This document shows positions 1-16,099 of a DNA stretch of 64,000 nucleotides, in pieces. The translations under genes were made by a program, and so were the position numbers. The stretch comes from Elephas maximus indicus. Taxonomy: Eukaryota; Chordata; Mammalia; Proboscidea; Elephantidae. The notes beneath the pieces were generated by a model that was not told the DNA's origin, searched no databases, and saw only the letters and a program-made list of their open reading frames with translations. Position 1 is the first letter of the stretch, and each line of letters opens with the position of its first letter. The DNA lies in NCBI RefSeq assembly GCF_024166365.1, contig NC_064836.1, forward strand, positions 5,580,001-5,644,000, read 5' to 3'.

Positions 1-674
1 ATATCAGGAGGACTTTCAACTTTCAGACAATAAGTATAATTTAGCTTGGATTTTGCAAATATTTAACAACGTGGTAACAGCGTTTTTTTCTTACTCAGCG
101 TGCCGTCCTCATTTTAGGCTGAGTCAAAAATGCAAAGTCATGAGGCTCCGCTTCCAACTTTATTCCCAGCACATACTACCTGTAATACTGTCTCTTCTGG
201 ATAGGCCCGAGCTAGTTATTAATAAACCTCGGGTATCCGATCACTTCCTGGCATCCCAACAGTTGTGGCCGTTATGCTGAATGACCTCAGGCCTAATTTG
301 ATATGAGAAAAAAACGACCACCCTTCAGCTCAGAAGAAAAACAGAATCGCTTAGAATTGAGGTTCAGCCGTGGAAACGTCACAGTCTTCCCCGTCCCCGC
401 AGCCCGAGCCTCAGCAGCCCCGACTGGGTTTTTTCCCGGGCCGCCAGCTGCCCTGAAGTCCGCTCCATTTCCGCAGCAGGGCTGCTGGCCGACGCGGAGG
501 GCTCCGGCCTCGCGCGCCTCACCGAGCGGCCCCGCGGCTCCGACCCGGCCCGAGGCCCGGGCTCAGCCTGAGCAGGACGCGCGCACCTCCGCGCCCACGC
601 GCCGCGCCCAGCCGCCTCCGCCGCCCGCCGGGCCCAGCGCCGGACGCTCCACCCCCCACACGCCGGCGGCGGCC

Positions 675-5413
<4,739 letters not shown>

Positions 5414-5549
5414 CAACAGATTTCATCTCTGTCCTCTGTATAATTGAACCTGTATTTTTAAAACTTAAAACCCTGATCCAGAGCTACTCTCCATGCTGTC
5501 AGTACGTAAGCATCAGTTTGACCCTAAACACCTATGTTAAAAGAACATC

Positions 5550-5555
5550 AATAAA
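5550..5555 (+). terminator. C1orf53: Poly(A) signal of C1orf53 orthologue
   Basis: AATAAA lies about 140 nt after the stop codon, the first such hexamer downstream. Another AATAAA follows in gttaaataaagag near 5673. Either could be used. Confidence 0.6.
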
Positions 5556-5689
5556 ATTAAAAAGCTAGCAAGTGTTGGCGTGTTTCTAAAGTGCCACATT
5601 GATAGTTATTTCCCTTTCTTTTTGCCTCATTATCAGGCACATATGTTGAAGAAAATAACGATTGTCCCGTTAAATAAAGAGTAGCATTC

Positions 5690-8600
5690 AGGTCACATTA
5701 GTAGCTCCTGATTTTTCTCAGAGCCTCAGTTCTCCTACGGTTTTCTCACCAGTGTTATCAATCCAAGGGACGTTGCTGGCAACTAGAGGAGTTTGAATAC
5801 ATTCTTTATTTTATTTATATCTTGAGCTCTATAGAGATTGATATAATCCTATATTGTGTAGCATATGAGTGCCCAAGTAGTGCCATCCTGCGCCAAGAAA
5901 TATTCTCATCTTCCATCTGTTCTCTCAATAAAAACTTTAAATCATTCTAACAAAATCACTCAGGCCACTGAAGATGCCTCATGTTGACCACTCTTCCTTC
6001 TCTCCCCCACCTTTCCCTCCTCCATTTATTTTGGTACTTCCCAGTCAAATCTGTCTTGCAGCATCTTGTTAGTGTCATCCCCACTCAGTTCACTTCAGTG
6101 ATGTCCTGGGCGTCAGTCTCCAAGCCAGGTCAGGAGCTTGTGGGAACTCTTCTTTCCACAACTTCTTGGTTTCCTTCTGAGGACAGCGGTCCCCAGGGGC
6201 TGCTGTTCCACCCAGCAAACTTGTCCCTTGACAGTGGAAGCAGTTCAGTAAAACAAGCCTGCTGCCCACTTGGAAGGCTGCTTTTGCCCAGAGCTGACCC
6301 TTAGCCTTTTCCCTCAGCCGAATCCAGGAGTTCTGAACATCTCAGGGGTTTGCCCCAGGCTTTGCCCGTGGCCCAAATAAAGGCTTCAGAGATCTGAACC
6401 AATGAAAATGTCCTGTTGCCCAACTTTAATTCAAAATAAAATTCAAGGCTTCAAAATAAAAGCCTTTCTAAACCCTGAAATAAGTGAAAGCAAGCCAGTA
6501 AGGTTCTAAGTTTCCCCTTGATTGTGGCTTCTGTTTTTTTTTTTTTTTGTAATGTCAAATTGCTTCCAAAAGGCATTGGCATTTTTGGTGCTCCAGCTTT
6601 GCTGGTGCTCTAACCATGGTGCCCTAAGCAAACTGCTGGTGGGCCCTGAGGTGTTAGCAGCCTCCTTGGTTGTAAAAGAGCAGTCTCTCTGGCCTGGTAT
6701 TGTCCTACCCAGAAATTATCCTGAGGAGAGAGCTAAGAGAGGAGGCTAGCATTGTGATCCTGGAGGCGGTGAGCCTTTCCAGAAAGGTGTGAGGACCCCT
6801 GGGAGCCAGTTGCCTTTCCATCTTAGGGACAAGAATCAACCCATGAGCTCCAAGTTTTCAACTGTTTGAAGGTTACCAAGGCTATTTTCTGAGTAGGGGC
6901 TGGATGGTGCTTTGTTTCACAACCCCAGGAGGAAGGAGAGAAAAAAAAGTGGTGGTGGGGGAGCTTTAACAGACCATCTTTCAGGAGAAACCAGGGGTGG
7001 AGGACAGGAAGCTTACTCTGAAATTGGGCGCCTGATGTAAGGCAGTTTCCAGAAAGTCTCTTGGCAAGTGGAAATAGCTCGTGGGATGCCTCTCAGGATT
7101 CCTAAAGGCTGCTCTTTCCTCTTCCCAGGGCACTTCTTACTGTAGGAAGGGGCCCAGGGAAAAAAGATCCCGGACATCCATCATGGAGAACCCTTGTGTG
7201 GGGGGGGAGGGTGATTGTGATTCTTCCTAGCAGAACTTCAAGCCTTGCTGGCAACAGCCGGTGGGCAAAGGAGCCACAAGAGGCGGGAAGGGCTCTGTCC
7301 TTCCTCTTTCCTGCACCTGGAGCCCCGGAGCCGAGGTCTGAAGTTCTCCGCCGCCGTGGTTCTGGACAGATGCATGTGAATCGCACGTCAGGGGTGGCTG
7401 CGGGGCGGGCGCTCCCACATTAAACACAATACGGGTATATAAATGGGCCTTGCTGCAAGAGCTTTAAGCTATATCGTCTTGGCACATTGTAAAGTAAAAA
7501 TTCGGGTTTCTTACTGGGTGCGTGTATGCAAACGTATGTGGATGCCAAGAAATGGAGACTTTTCAATTTACATCAACTCTGGTGCTGCTCGACTTTAAAG
7601 ATTCCTGGAGACTCCTTCTGTCCCAAGGCGCAATAAATCAAATGAGAGCTTCTAATGCAGAACCACCCAGCGGCAACTGGGGAAACTTGGTGGGGCAGGT
7701 ACTTAGGGGGAAGGGAGAACCGAAGCCCGCGGTGTTGGCTCTTCCCACGGCTGGAGAAGGGCCCTGCAGCCCTAGCGGCAGGTGGATCCTGATGCACAAG
7801 TCCCTCTCTTTACAAGTCGCACCGGCCCCTCTGATTTGTGAGCAAGGAAGGCCGTTTTTCTTTCTTTTCTCTTTTTTGAGTAAAACTTGGGGTTCCAAAC
7901 CGGGTGTGTTTGGGAACCGGGAAGAAGAGGCGCTTAGGGACCGCGCGCCAGTCTTTGTTCCAACGCAGCGCCCCTTTCAGGGCTTTCGCAAAGTCTGTTG
8001 CGCACTCACGGTTCTACGGCCAGGAGCCGGCGGGGGCTAGAATTCTTCTCCAGACGAGGCTGGGGGAGGGGAGAGGAAAGCTCACTACCAGACGAACAGC
8101 AGTTGGCTCGTGGCCTCCCTGCCACACAGTCCCTTGCCAGCCCGGAATTAACTTCCGACTCCATTCCTTGACATAACTGCAATTTCATCTTCTCCGCATT
8201 GGAGCAATAACCTTGAGTTTGTGGACTGGATGTCTGTCTATGGTGCAGGATTTAAAACGTGCTGCTTCTGTCTTAAGTACTATAAAACATTAAAAGGTGT
8301 TTCCCTTCCCCCAGGAAAAGAAAGTCAGTGGTCCGATATTTAAGTGTGTGTGTGTTGGGAGGGGGGGGGGGTTCAGCACCCTTTTGCAAGCCTCTGTGGG
8401 GAGCCAGATATTTGGGATAAAGCTATGGGTTGTTCCTGGGACGCCAAGCCTGCTTTGGCGTGAGGAGCGCCCCTCTGGCTTTGGGACGACTCTAGCCCAC
8501 GTAAAGGGATTCGAGGTTGGGCTCGGTGAAGCAAGGCCCCTATACTCGCGTCCCTCTGTTCTGAGACTATAAGCGTAAAATAGAGTGTCAACCCAGGAAT

Positions 8601-9000
8601 CAAGGACTGTAAAGGCCTTAGGAGATACGTGATGACCGCATCCTCTCACCCGAAATTTTTATTCTAAAGTGTGATCTTCAGTGTGCGCTTCAGTGCGCGC
8701 GCGCCAGTGTGTGTGTGTGTAATGCACGATTCTATCGAATACCTAAGATCATTCGTGATTCAAAAGAGGTTTCAAAAACCGCAACTTGGAACAGAGATAA
8801 GTGAGAGGACCCAAGCGTTTTTAAGCCGGTATCGCCGTCCATCCATTCGTTGGCCTCGAGGGCTAGCTTAGAAGCTGAACCCGAACGCTTGTCGGGTCTC
8901 GAAAAGAGAAGCAGCCAAGGAGGCCGGGATGGGAAGGGGAAAGTTAAAGGTCAGGGTGGCTAAAAGGTAAATCCGTGGGACTGGTTGGCAAAGGACTCTA
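5690..9000. other. Intergenic region between C1orf53 and LHX9
   Basis: No gene is supported here. Composition changes from AT-rich to moderately GC-rich around 6900-8100, with scattered CpGs, including a block at 7260-7430 next to a TATA-like tataaatggg at about 7437. The open frames here have no recognisable protein similarity. It may hold regulatory sequence for LHX9, but nothing proves this. Confidence 0.5.
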
Positions 9001-10381
9001 CCCCAGGGCTCTCTGAACCACAATCCAGGATTTGGGTGAAAAGAAGAAGCCTGCAGACTCAGATCCACAATTCCTGGTCGATTCCTGACCACCACTCAAA
9101 CCTTGTAGCGCAGCTTACTGCGCCCAGAGGAGGAGGCGGCCGCCCTGTCACAGACCCGAGTCCCCCAGCCTAACCCCGTTCAGCTCTCGAAGGCCACTGG
9201 GAAGCGCGCGGCATCCGCAGCCCACAGCGCCCTCTGCCCACGCAGCCGCAGGGAGCCGCGATGATGGTGCCAGGGGGTGGGGAGGGCAGCGCCACCCCTG
9301 GGACAGGCACCCCGGAGCGGTCAGTCTCGCTGCTCACGTGCCCTTCCCCTCCACGGGTGCGGGAGCCTCCCAGTAATACCCGTCCCCCCCGACAGTGATG
9401 GGCGCACCCGGTAGGGGAGGGGGCAAATCATTGGCCAGGGGCCCGGCTACCAGTTCTCGCTTCCCTTCCCCACGGCTGACTGCGCCCGGGGCGGCTGGGG
9501 TGACGCAGCCCCTCGCAAACTCAAGACAAGGTAACGAGGCCCTTGCCGGGGCCCGGGCCCCGGGCGTCGTCTGGCTGCGACCCTTTGAACGCTCTTCTCC
9601 CAGGGTTTGAGGTTTTCTCCCAGAGGGTTAATTGCCACCCCCAAACCCACCCCCACCAAGCCACCCCACCCCACCCCACCCTGCTAACCCGACCGCTCAT
9701 GGGATACAGATTGCGCCCAAAGTGAGCCCCGCACGGGAGCGCTCAGACTGCAGGCAGGACAGGGAGGGAAACGGGATGTGGCGGGTGAGCGATCGATGGC
9801 TTAGCCCAGCTCCGGGCAGGAGCTCCCGCCCATTCACCGTCTATGCTGGCACCAGCTGGCGGCAGCATCTTTAGATACGGGCTCAGGGAAGCAACGGCAG
9901 GCTGGGGGCCCGGGAGCCCAGGGCGCGCAGCGGGACTCCAGCCCCCGCGCGGCGCTCCAGCCTCAAGATAGTCTAGGCTTTATGAGGTCCACTTACAGCC
10001 GAGTCCTCCATTAACACCTCCCCTGATTATTGAGAGGCTGGAAGGGCGAGCGCAGCTCAGAGCGTGTCTCCCGGCACCGGCCCGCGTCTGGGTCCTCTGC
10101 CCAGCCCTCCCTTCTCCCCCTCCCCATTTGGAAGCAAAAAGAGAAAATAAAAGACAGGTGGAGGGAGCTGCGGGTCAGAGGTGAGGGATTCAGGTCAATT
10201 CCGACCGAGAGAAAGAGGGAGAAGGGAAAGAGAGATATTAATTTCCATCCAACGGTTATTTATCTATTGGGATTAACAGAAGGACCCTCGGTGAGACGCG
10301 GGGACCCGCACCTCTGGCCGCCGCCTCCCGCTCTCCCTTGCCGAGGACCGGGTTCTTGCGAAGGAACATCTGAACCTCAAG

Positions 10382-10602
10382 GTAAGATCCCTGTGGGGGA
10401 TGCCTGGTCCAGCAGTCTGCTGCTCTAAGTGTCCGCTGAGACGGCTAGGCAGCCCCCGAGGAAGGTCGGGCCTCGCAGGAAGCAGCGACCCCACTGGAGA
10501 CCGCCGAGGGAGGAGCGGGGCCGCTGCGTACCCCGGGCGGGAGGAGGCGCTGGGGGCTCCCAGGCCGCGCCGCCAGCCTGACGCGCGGCTTTTCCCCGCC
10601 AG
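10382..10602 (+). other. LHX9: Putative 221-bp intron in the LHX9 alternative 5' leader
   Basis: A consensus donor, CTCAAG|GTAAGA, ends a possible non-coding exon at 10381. A pyrimidine-rich acceptor, cttttccccgccag, ends at 10602. Removing the intron would join a 5' leader to the 78-nt exon holding ATG 10653. Both sites are good, but there is no transcript evidence here. Confidence 0.45.
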
Positions 10603-10652
10603 TGCGGCCGGGCCACCCCCGTTACGGCACGACCAGCTCCCTGTGCTCTAAG

Positions 10653-10680
10653 ATGCTGAACGACACCACTCTCGAGGCAG
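10653..10680 (+). CDS. LHX9: LHX9 alternative first coding exon (MLNDTTLEA)
   Basis: ATG CTG AAC GAC ACC ACT CTC GAG GCA G is followed by the donor gtgagc at 10681. The last G joins CC|ATG after the internal acceptor gtcccccag ending at 15980. This gives MLNDTTLEAA-MLFHG..., matching the known shorter N-terminus of LHX9, which I recall as MLNGTTLEAA in human. The product would have 388 residues with the canonical end, or 321 with the alpha end. The exon lacks the MEIVGCRAED leader. It lies in its own CpG-rich block 5.3 kb upstream of the other start, so separate promoters are likely. Confidence 0.85.
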
Positions 10681-13600
10681 GTGAGCTATGTGCCAGGTTC
10701 CTTCTCATTTTCTCTACCATTTTTCATGGGCCGGTGCGTCTATGGGGTGTGTGTGTGCACGCGTGTGCGCGCCTTCTTTGGGTGGAACGTTCGTTGGATG
10801 TGTATCTGAAAAAAGATACCGCGCTTCCGAGGCTGGAAAATAAAGTCTGTTTAGAGTGTCCTAACAGGATTCCAGAAACGTGTGCTTCCCTCCTTTTGCC
10901 TTTCTCCTGAATGTCTTTGACCTTCCTCAGGCCCCGGGGGGCCACGGTACCGGGCAGAGGTCACCCAGCCGGTGAGCCGCGAGTTACCCGTGGCGTAAGG
11001 GGCTCGCCCCGGGATCCTTCAGGGAGCTGCTGGGGGGGGGGGGGGCGTCTCCTTGCTGGATGGGACGGGGTGGGGGGAAAGGGCACCATTTCTCGCCCGT
11101 GTGGGGCTTCACTGGAAATTGGCTTCCCTCACCTGTTTTTGTTCCATCCCAAAACCGCACTACTGTGTCTGCGCGTGATCTTGACCGCAGCGAAGCAGGA
11201 ACGGTCTCTTTATTCCCAGGGCGGTTGAGCGCCGGCGACGCGGCACCTCTCAGGTAAAAGGCTTCGGCGGTCAGAAGCGCGGCGGTCTAGGCTAGGCGGC
11301 TGCTCCTTCGGAAGAGTCCTGGGTCCTGGAGGACAGGGGTTTGCAGGGGGCAAGCTGCAGGCGGCAGGCTCTGCGAGCGGAGGGTTTCCGTGGGTACCCA
11401 GCGCTTGGAAGGGCAGGGCCCCCGCCGGAAGCGCAACGTGGGGAGCCGCAAGCAAGGGGCGCAGCTGGCACACCTACCGACGCCCAGCTGCTGCCGAGCT
11501 CGCCAGGTACCAGCTCGGTTCCGTCCACTACCCCCCTCCACCCCGGTCCCGAAGGTGGCCCCCCTGGCAGGACCGAATCAGGCGTGCGCCCCGCCGCTCT
11601 GGTCCTGACAACTTCGTGGTGGCGGAAGGTTTGACTATAGAGAATCCCAGTCTTCAGGAAAAACCCGGGTGTGCCTCTGGGCCATCCGCTCAACTCGCAC
11701 CTAGCGCACCCGGGGCCAGGAGAGGCTGCGCTGAGCTCGTGGCTTCCAGCTCCAGGACGCTGCTGACTTCCCTAGGGCCCTGGGGGTGCTCATTACAGTG
11801 CCAGAGCTGGTCACTGGTCCAAGAGGTGCACCTTTCAGAACCAGAGGGCTTTGCAACCAGCTTAATAGGTTTTGGAGGAAAGGCGACCTTACCCCTTTAA
11901 GGGTAAACCCGGGGGCATAGGGTCATGATCTCCAAAATTCGGGTCTAAAGAGACCTTGAAATCACCTATGCTTTCCAGGTTGCACTCCTGGTTTCTTCCC
12001 CTCTCTCAAGCTTAAAGCCTTTGCTGCCCTCTGGGCAAGGCCATGCATTCCCTTACTTTCCTTCTCCTCCCTTCTGGGGAGTTTCCTGGGCCTGGACCCT
12101 TTCCCCAGGTGGGTCTGCCAGAGTTCCAGGTTGCTTTGTTTTCCCCTCCAAGACCCCAAACCATCAATCTCAACTCCTCTGCCCCATAAAACCCAGGTGC
12201 CTGCTTTCTTGAAAGTGGCAACAATAACTGAGTGGGGGTTGGCAAGCAAAGAGAAAGGAGAGCTTAATGAATTTCATGTGCCCAATTGTGAGAGAGGGCA
12301 GTGCGTGGCCATGGGTCTGTCCCTATGCGCCTAGTAGAGCCCTTGAGTTCAGAGAGGAGACTCAAGACCCTCTCCTCCAGGTCTCAGGCTAAGGAGAGCC
12401 TCTTGCACCTGCCCCATTGAGTGAGGTGGGGGCTGAGCTCCAGGAACTGAGAAAGCCAGCACTCCAAATTTTATAGAGCACTGGAGGCCCATTCAGAGCT
12501 GGGAGTGGGGGGGAGTGCTTCCAGTCTGCAGGCCACTGGCCCCAGCCTCACCCACCCCAACCCCTAGGAGAGGTGAGAGAAGACAGAGTCACAAAGACAC
12601 TCTCCCATTAAAATGTTTATCATCTTTTGAGAGTGAGGAGTAGAGAGGGGTCCCCTCGTAGGCATTTTCTCAGAGCTTCAGGAAGAAAAGTTTAGGACAC
12701 CCCAGGTCACAAACCCAATTCTTGAGGCAGCCCCCCACCCCCCCCCCCCCCCCCGCCCCACAGCTTCCTCTTTATGAACTGTGAGAGGAGGCAGGGCTAG
12801 ACCGATGGCGAGCGATTTCCACAGGACTAACTAGGACCTCCCAACCTCCAGCAACAACTCTTCCCCTGCCCCCCCACCCCCCCCCCCCGTGTTCTGCAGA
12901 CTCCCTGCAGTTGCTGAGAACGAAGAATCCTGGCAGTTCCGTCTTTATGGGAAGTAGCAGATCCCATCGGGCGCAGGAACTTATAACCTGTGTGTTATAA
13001 GAAAGAGCAGGCGTAGCTAGGATTTGATCTGGCCGCTGATTGCAGAAGAGACTGTATCCGATAGATGATTAACAGATATGTGTTGAATAGATGGATGAAT
13101 GATTCCAGGGTTTACAGGACATCTGTGCTTGGCTACCCTGGAGAGCACCCTGGAGACGCCTCACAAGCTTCACCACGGAGTTTTTGTTAAACTATTTCTT
13201 CATGAACAGTCTCCAGAGTTTTTTGCAAGCAAGGAGCGTGCTCTGGGATTCTTTGTTGTTTATGCTGAAGTGGACAAAAATCCAGTAACAGCCTAACCCA
13301 ATCCCAAATACCCCCATTTGAGAAAGAGGGTTCAACATAGAAACTAAATGATTCGGGGGTGGCCTATTTAGTTTTTCTTTGGGGCTTCTTTGGGTTCATT
13401 GAATGATGTTCTTTTGGAGACCCCTCCGCTTTCTGCTCCTGCTCCTCAGCTCTGAGCCGGCTTAGCCGCTGGCTTGCTTCAAGGCAATCTGCCCCTTTGT
13501 GAGAGGACCTGCTGTCTCTGAAAGGCCCTCTTGCCCCCACCCCCTCCTCAGGAGCCCTCCGATGTGTGTGCCCTGAGCACAGGTTTGAAAAGCTCATTGA

Positions 13601-13929
13601 TTTCCATCCAAAAGGGCTAATTACGTTACTTATAGTAAATAGCAACCCTGCTGTCCATAGGGCTTCCAAAGGGGGCTGGGGGGGGGGGCGGGGTGTGCTC
13701 CAGCTTAGTTCACTTGATTGGCTTCATTTCTGTGTGAAATTGTGTTTTATGATCTGTATTCTGGCACCCAGAGGACCTAAGAGCATCCAGTCTGCAAATA
13801 ACATTATTTTCGATCCTGAGAAAAAAAGCTAGGGGGAAGCGTTAGGGTCTTGGGTTTCATGGAAAAAGCGACCCCAGCAGTCTCACAGGCTGCTGCTCTG
13901 GGACAGGAAGTCAGGCTGCTGCACTAGGG

Positions 13930-14080
13930 ATGGCTTCCTCCCTCCTTCCACTCCTCCTTCCATCCTCCCCCCCCCAGTCCTTCCTTCCTCACTCGTTCTC
14001 ATTCTCATTCTCTCTTTTCCTTTCCTCCTCCTTCCTCCCGGCCTTCCTCCCTTGCTTCTTCCCTCTCTTCATTCTTCGAG
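13930..14080 (+). repeat. CT-rich low-complexity tract
   Basis: Irregular cttcctc/ctcattctc runs of almost pure pyrimidine produce spurious open frames on both strands. Confidence 0.8.
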
Positions 14081-15209
14081 GTTTGGCCATGGTTCCCTGT
14101 CGGGCTCCCCGGGGCGGGCAGAGGGAGGCGGGTCTGCCCTGAGGTCTCCAGGCTGCGTCCCGGCAGGGGAAAGCCAGCGGGCACCGGTGGGAAACCGAGG
14201 CAGGCCAAAGGGGAAGAAAGGCGCGGAGCGCGGTCCGGGCTTCCTCCTCTCCCATGTTAAAGCCAGGCTGGTTCCCCCCGCCGCTCCCCGCTTGGGGCCC
14301 CTAGGAGGCCTCTGGCCGTTTGAATGAATCGACAATATCAGAGGGTTGTGGACACTTTTCAACGGGGCCGGGGAGGAGCCGCCGCTAACGGGAACAGAGG
14401 GCGACAGAACCATCCCGCCTCTTGTGAGGCGCAGGTCTGCCTTTCCGCTTGTCAGCTCTCACCTTCCCCTCCTCCACAGCGAGGAGCCCTTTTCGCACCC
14501 TCCTGAGAGTGGGGACGCCCCTGCAAGGGCAGTGGGACCAGCACGCCATGCCGCGCGCGCCTAGTGCCGCCGAGGCGGCGCGGGCGGAGCTCACCCGACT
14601 CCCGGAGCCGCTGCCCACCTTGACAAGTTTCAGGCTGGACCCTAGAAATGCCTTCAAGTCTGAATTGGGTAAGGGAATAAATCAGCCTATGGCCACAGCA
14701 TGGTTATACACTCCGCGCCTACAAGTCCACGACTTGTTCCCTAAATCGGACTTTGTCAAAGAAAAACATTTTTTCCCCCCCTAAAAGTAACCTGGAGAAA
14801 CATAGGCTCTCCAAGCGCGCTTTTCACTTTGGGCGACGGTCCAGCGCCTCATAGGGTCGCGGGCCTTCTGAGAGGTGAGGCGAAGACATGAACTGGCAGA
14901 CAGCTGCTTTTAAGTGACTTGAGGAAAACGGGATGTGGAGGAGAGGAACGAGCACTATCTCGACTTCAGTGATGTGCTGGAATTTTTGCCCAATATTTAC
15001 TTATTTGAGGGTGTCAATCTGGGTCGACTGGGGACCAGAAAGTCGAGGAAGAGTGAACCCAAAGTTGGAGCTAACATTGTGTGCCCTGCGGCCGGGTCTG
15101 GTCTTGAACTCGGACTTTGGAGGCTGGCTTTCTGCATCCTGCACCGGGGCGGGGACAATAAGAACTCCTTTTCCCCTTTACAACGTGACCACTGGGAACC
15201 CTTGGAAGG

Positions 15210-15210
<1 letters not shown>

Positions 15211-15260
<50 letters not shown>
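15211..15260 (+). repeat. (TG)25 microsatellite
   Basis: Twenty-five uninterrupted TG units are followed by a short G run. This lies about 670 bp upstream of the canonical LHX9 start codon and is likely polymorphic. Confidence 0.95.
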
Positions 15261-15262
<2 letters not shown>

Positions 15263-15449
15263 GGGGGGAGGTAAAGACCCGTACTATCCCCTCCCGGATC
15301 TCCTCGCTCCCCCCCCCCTTTGTAATGTTTGTCCCCACTTGCCCATCACCAGGGGGTTGAGAGGAGTATGACAGGTCTTTGTTGTCTGAATAAAAATCCA
15401 TGGCAGCTCCGGGGAGAGAACTCCTCCTACTAAATTATCAAAAATGGGC

Positions 15450-15925
15450 TGGCTTTAGTCTCTGAACAAATTGGACACAGCTCCGGCAGGAGCAGTCCCC
15501 AACCCAACCTACAGGCACTGGGAACTCGCAAGCAGCCAGGGACCGCTGAAAATAGCCACTGCTTTTTCTTTCTTTGCGTTCAAAACGATTTTCTTTCTTC
15601 ACCAGATTCGGTTTTTCTCCCCCAGCTGCAGTTGTTCCCCATTAGTAACCCGATCTCCCGGAGCAGTAAGATTCGCCTTCTTCGCTCTCAGCCCCTGTTT
15701 GTTTGTTTTCTGCACATTTCCTTCTGCGAGCCGCTGGGCCTTTTTTTTTTTTTTGGTCAATTTGCGAGCAGCCCAATTTCCACTCTATCTGCCTCTTCCT
15801 TCTTCTCTCTCTCTCTTCGCACCCTCTCGCCCTCTGTCGCCGAGAGTCTCGGCGCTCCCCCACCGCGCAGCCCTCTGCAGTCCCTTCGCTCCTTCGAATG
15901 AGCTGAGAGCCCGGGGCGTGTGTAT
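15450..15925 (+). promoter_or_regulatory. LHX9: Probable 5' leader/promoter of the canonical LHX9 transcript
   Basis: This stretch is pyrimidine-rich with increasing CpG and leads directly into ATG 15926. It has no splice acceptor that forces an upstream exon for the MEIVGCRAED form, so transcription probably begins within it. The exact start cannot be placed. Confidence 0.45.
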
Positions 15926-16099
15926 ATGGAAATAGTAGGGTGCCGAGCAGAAGACAAGTCGTGTCCCTTCCGTCCCCCAGCCATGCTCTTCCACGGGATC
16001 TCCGGAGGCCACATCCAAGGCATCATGGAAGAGATGGAGCGCAGATCCAAGACCGAGGCCCGCCTGGCCAAAGGCGCCCAGCTCAACGGTCGCGACGCG
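15926..16099 (+). CDS. LHX9: LHX9 coding exon 1 (MEIVGCRAED form)
   Basis: It encodes residues 1-58, MEIVGCRAEDKSCPFRPPAM to NGRDA, with donor gtaagg at 16100 and phase 0. It contains an internal acceptor (gtcccccag, ending at 15980) used by the alternative first exon, after which ATG 15983 (MLFHGISGG) follows. The ATG at 15926 matches the known N-terminus. An upstream in-frame GTG-TAT pair is not part of the protein. Confidence 0.95.

Larger units (their letters stand above)
9100..11600. promoter_or_regulatory. LHX9: CpG-rich block around the LHX9 alternative first exon
   Basis: This is a long GC- and CpG-rich stretch. It contains the exon starting MLNDTTLEA (10653-10680) and a likely upstream leader exon ending at 10381. 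Inside it is an AT-rich patch (about 10190-10290) with ATTAATTT and GGGATTAACAG motifs that could be homeodomain sites (inference). It fits the broad CpG islands usual at developmental transcription-factor loci. Confidence 0.65.
10681..15980 (+). other. LHX9: LHX9 intron after the alternative first exon
   Basis: The intron runs from gtgagc to gtcccccag. It contains many G or C homopolymer tracts (near 11031, 12735, 12875 and 13678), a CT-rich stretch at about 13930-14080, a second CpG-rich block at 14080-14620 and the (TG)n tract at 15211-15260. An AT-rich patch near 13590-13640 contains ggctaattacgttac, a TAAT-type homeodomain core. Its 3' end overlaps the leader of the MEIVGCRAED form. No other exon was recognised. 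Confidence 0.65.

Noticed and set aside
7433-7446. TATA-like tatataaatggg as a promoter
   Set aside because: No gene or leader can be tied to it, and such words are common by chance. Mentioned only in the region entry.
14935-15401. Open frames of 113-141 codons near the TG repeat
   Set aside because: They depend on the (TG)25 tract, which translates as alternating Cys-Val or His-Thr. No similarity and no splice context.
15920-15928. Upstream in-frame GTG as the LHX9 start
   Set aside because: The conserved protein starts at ATG 15926, and a GTG start two codons earlier has no support in this family.
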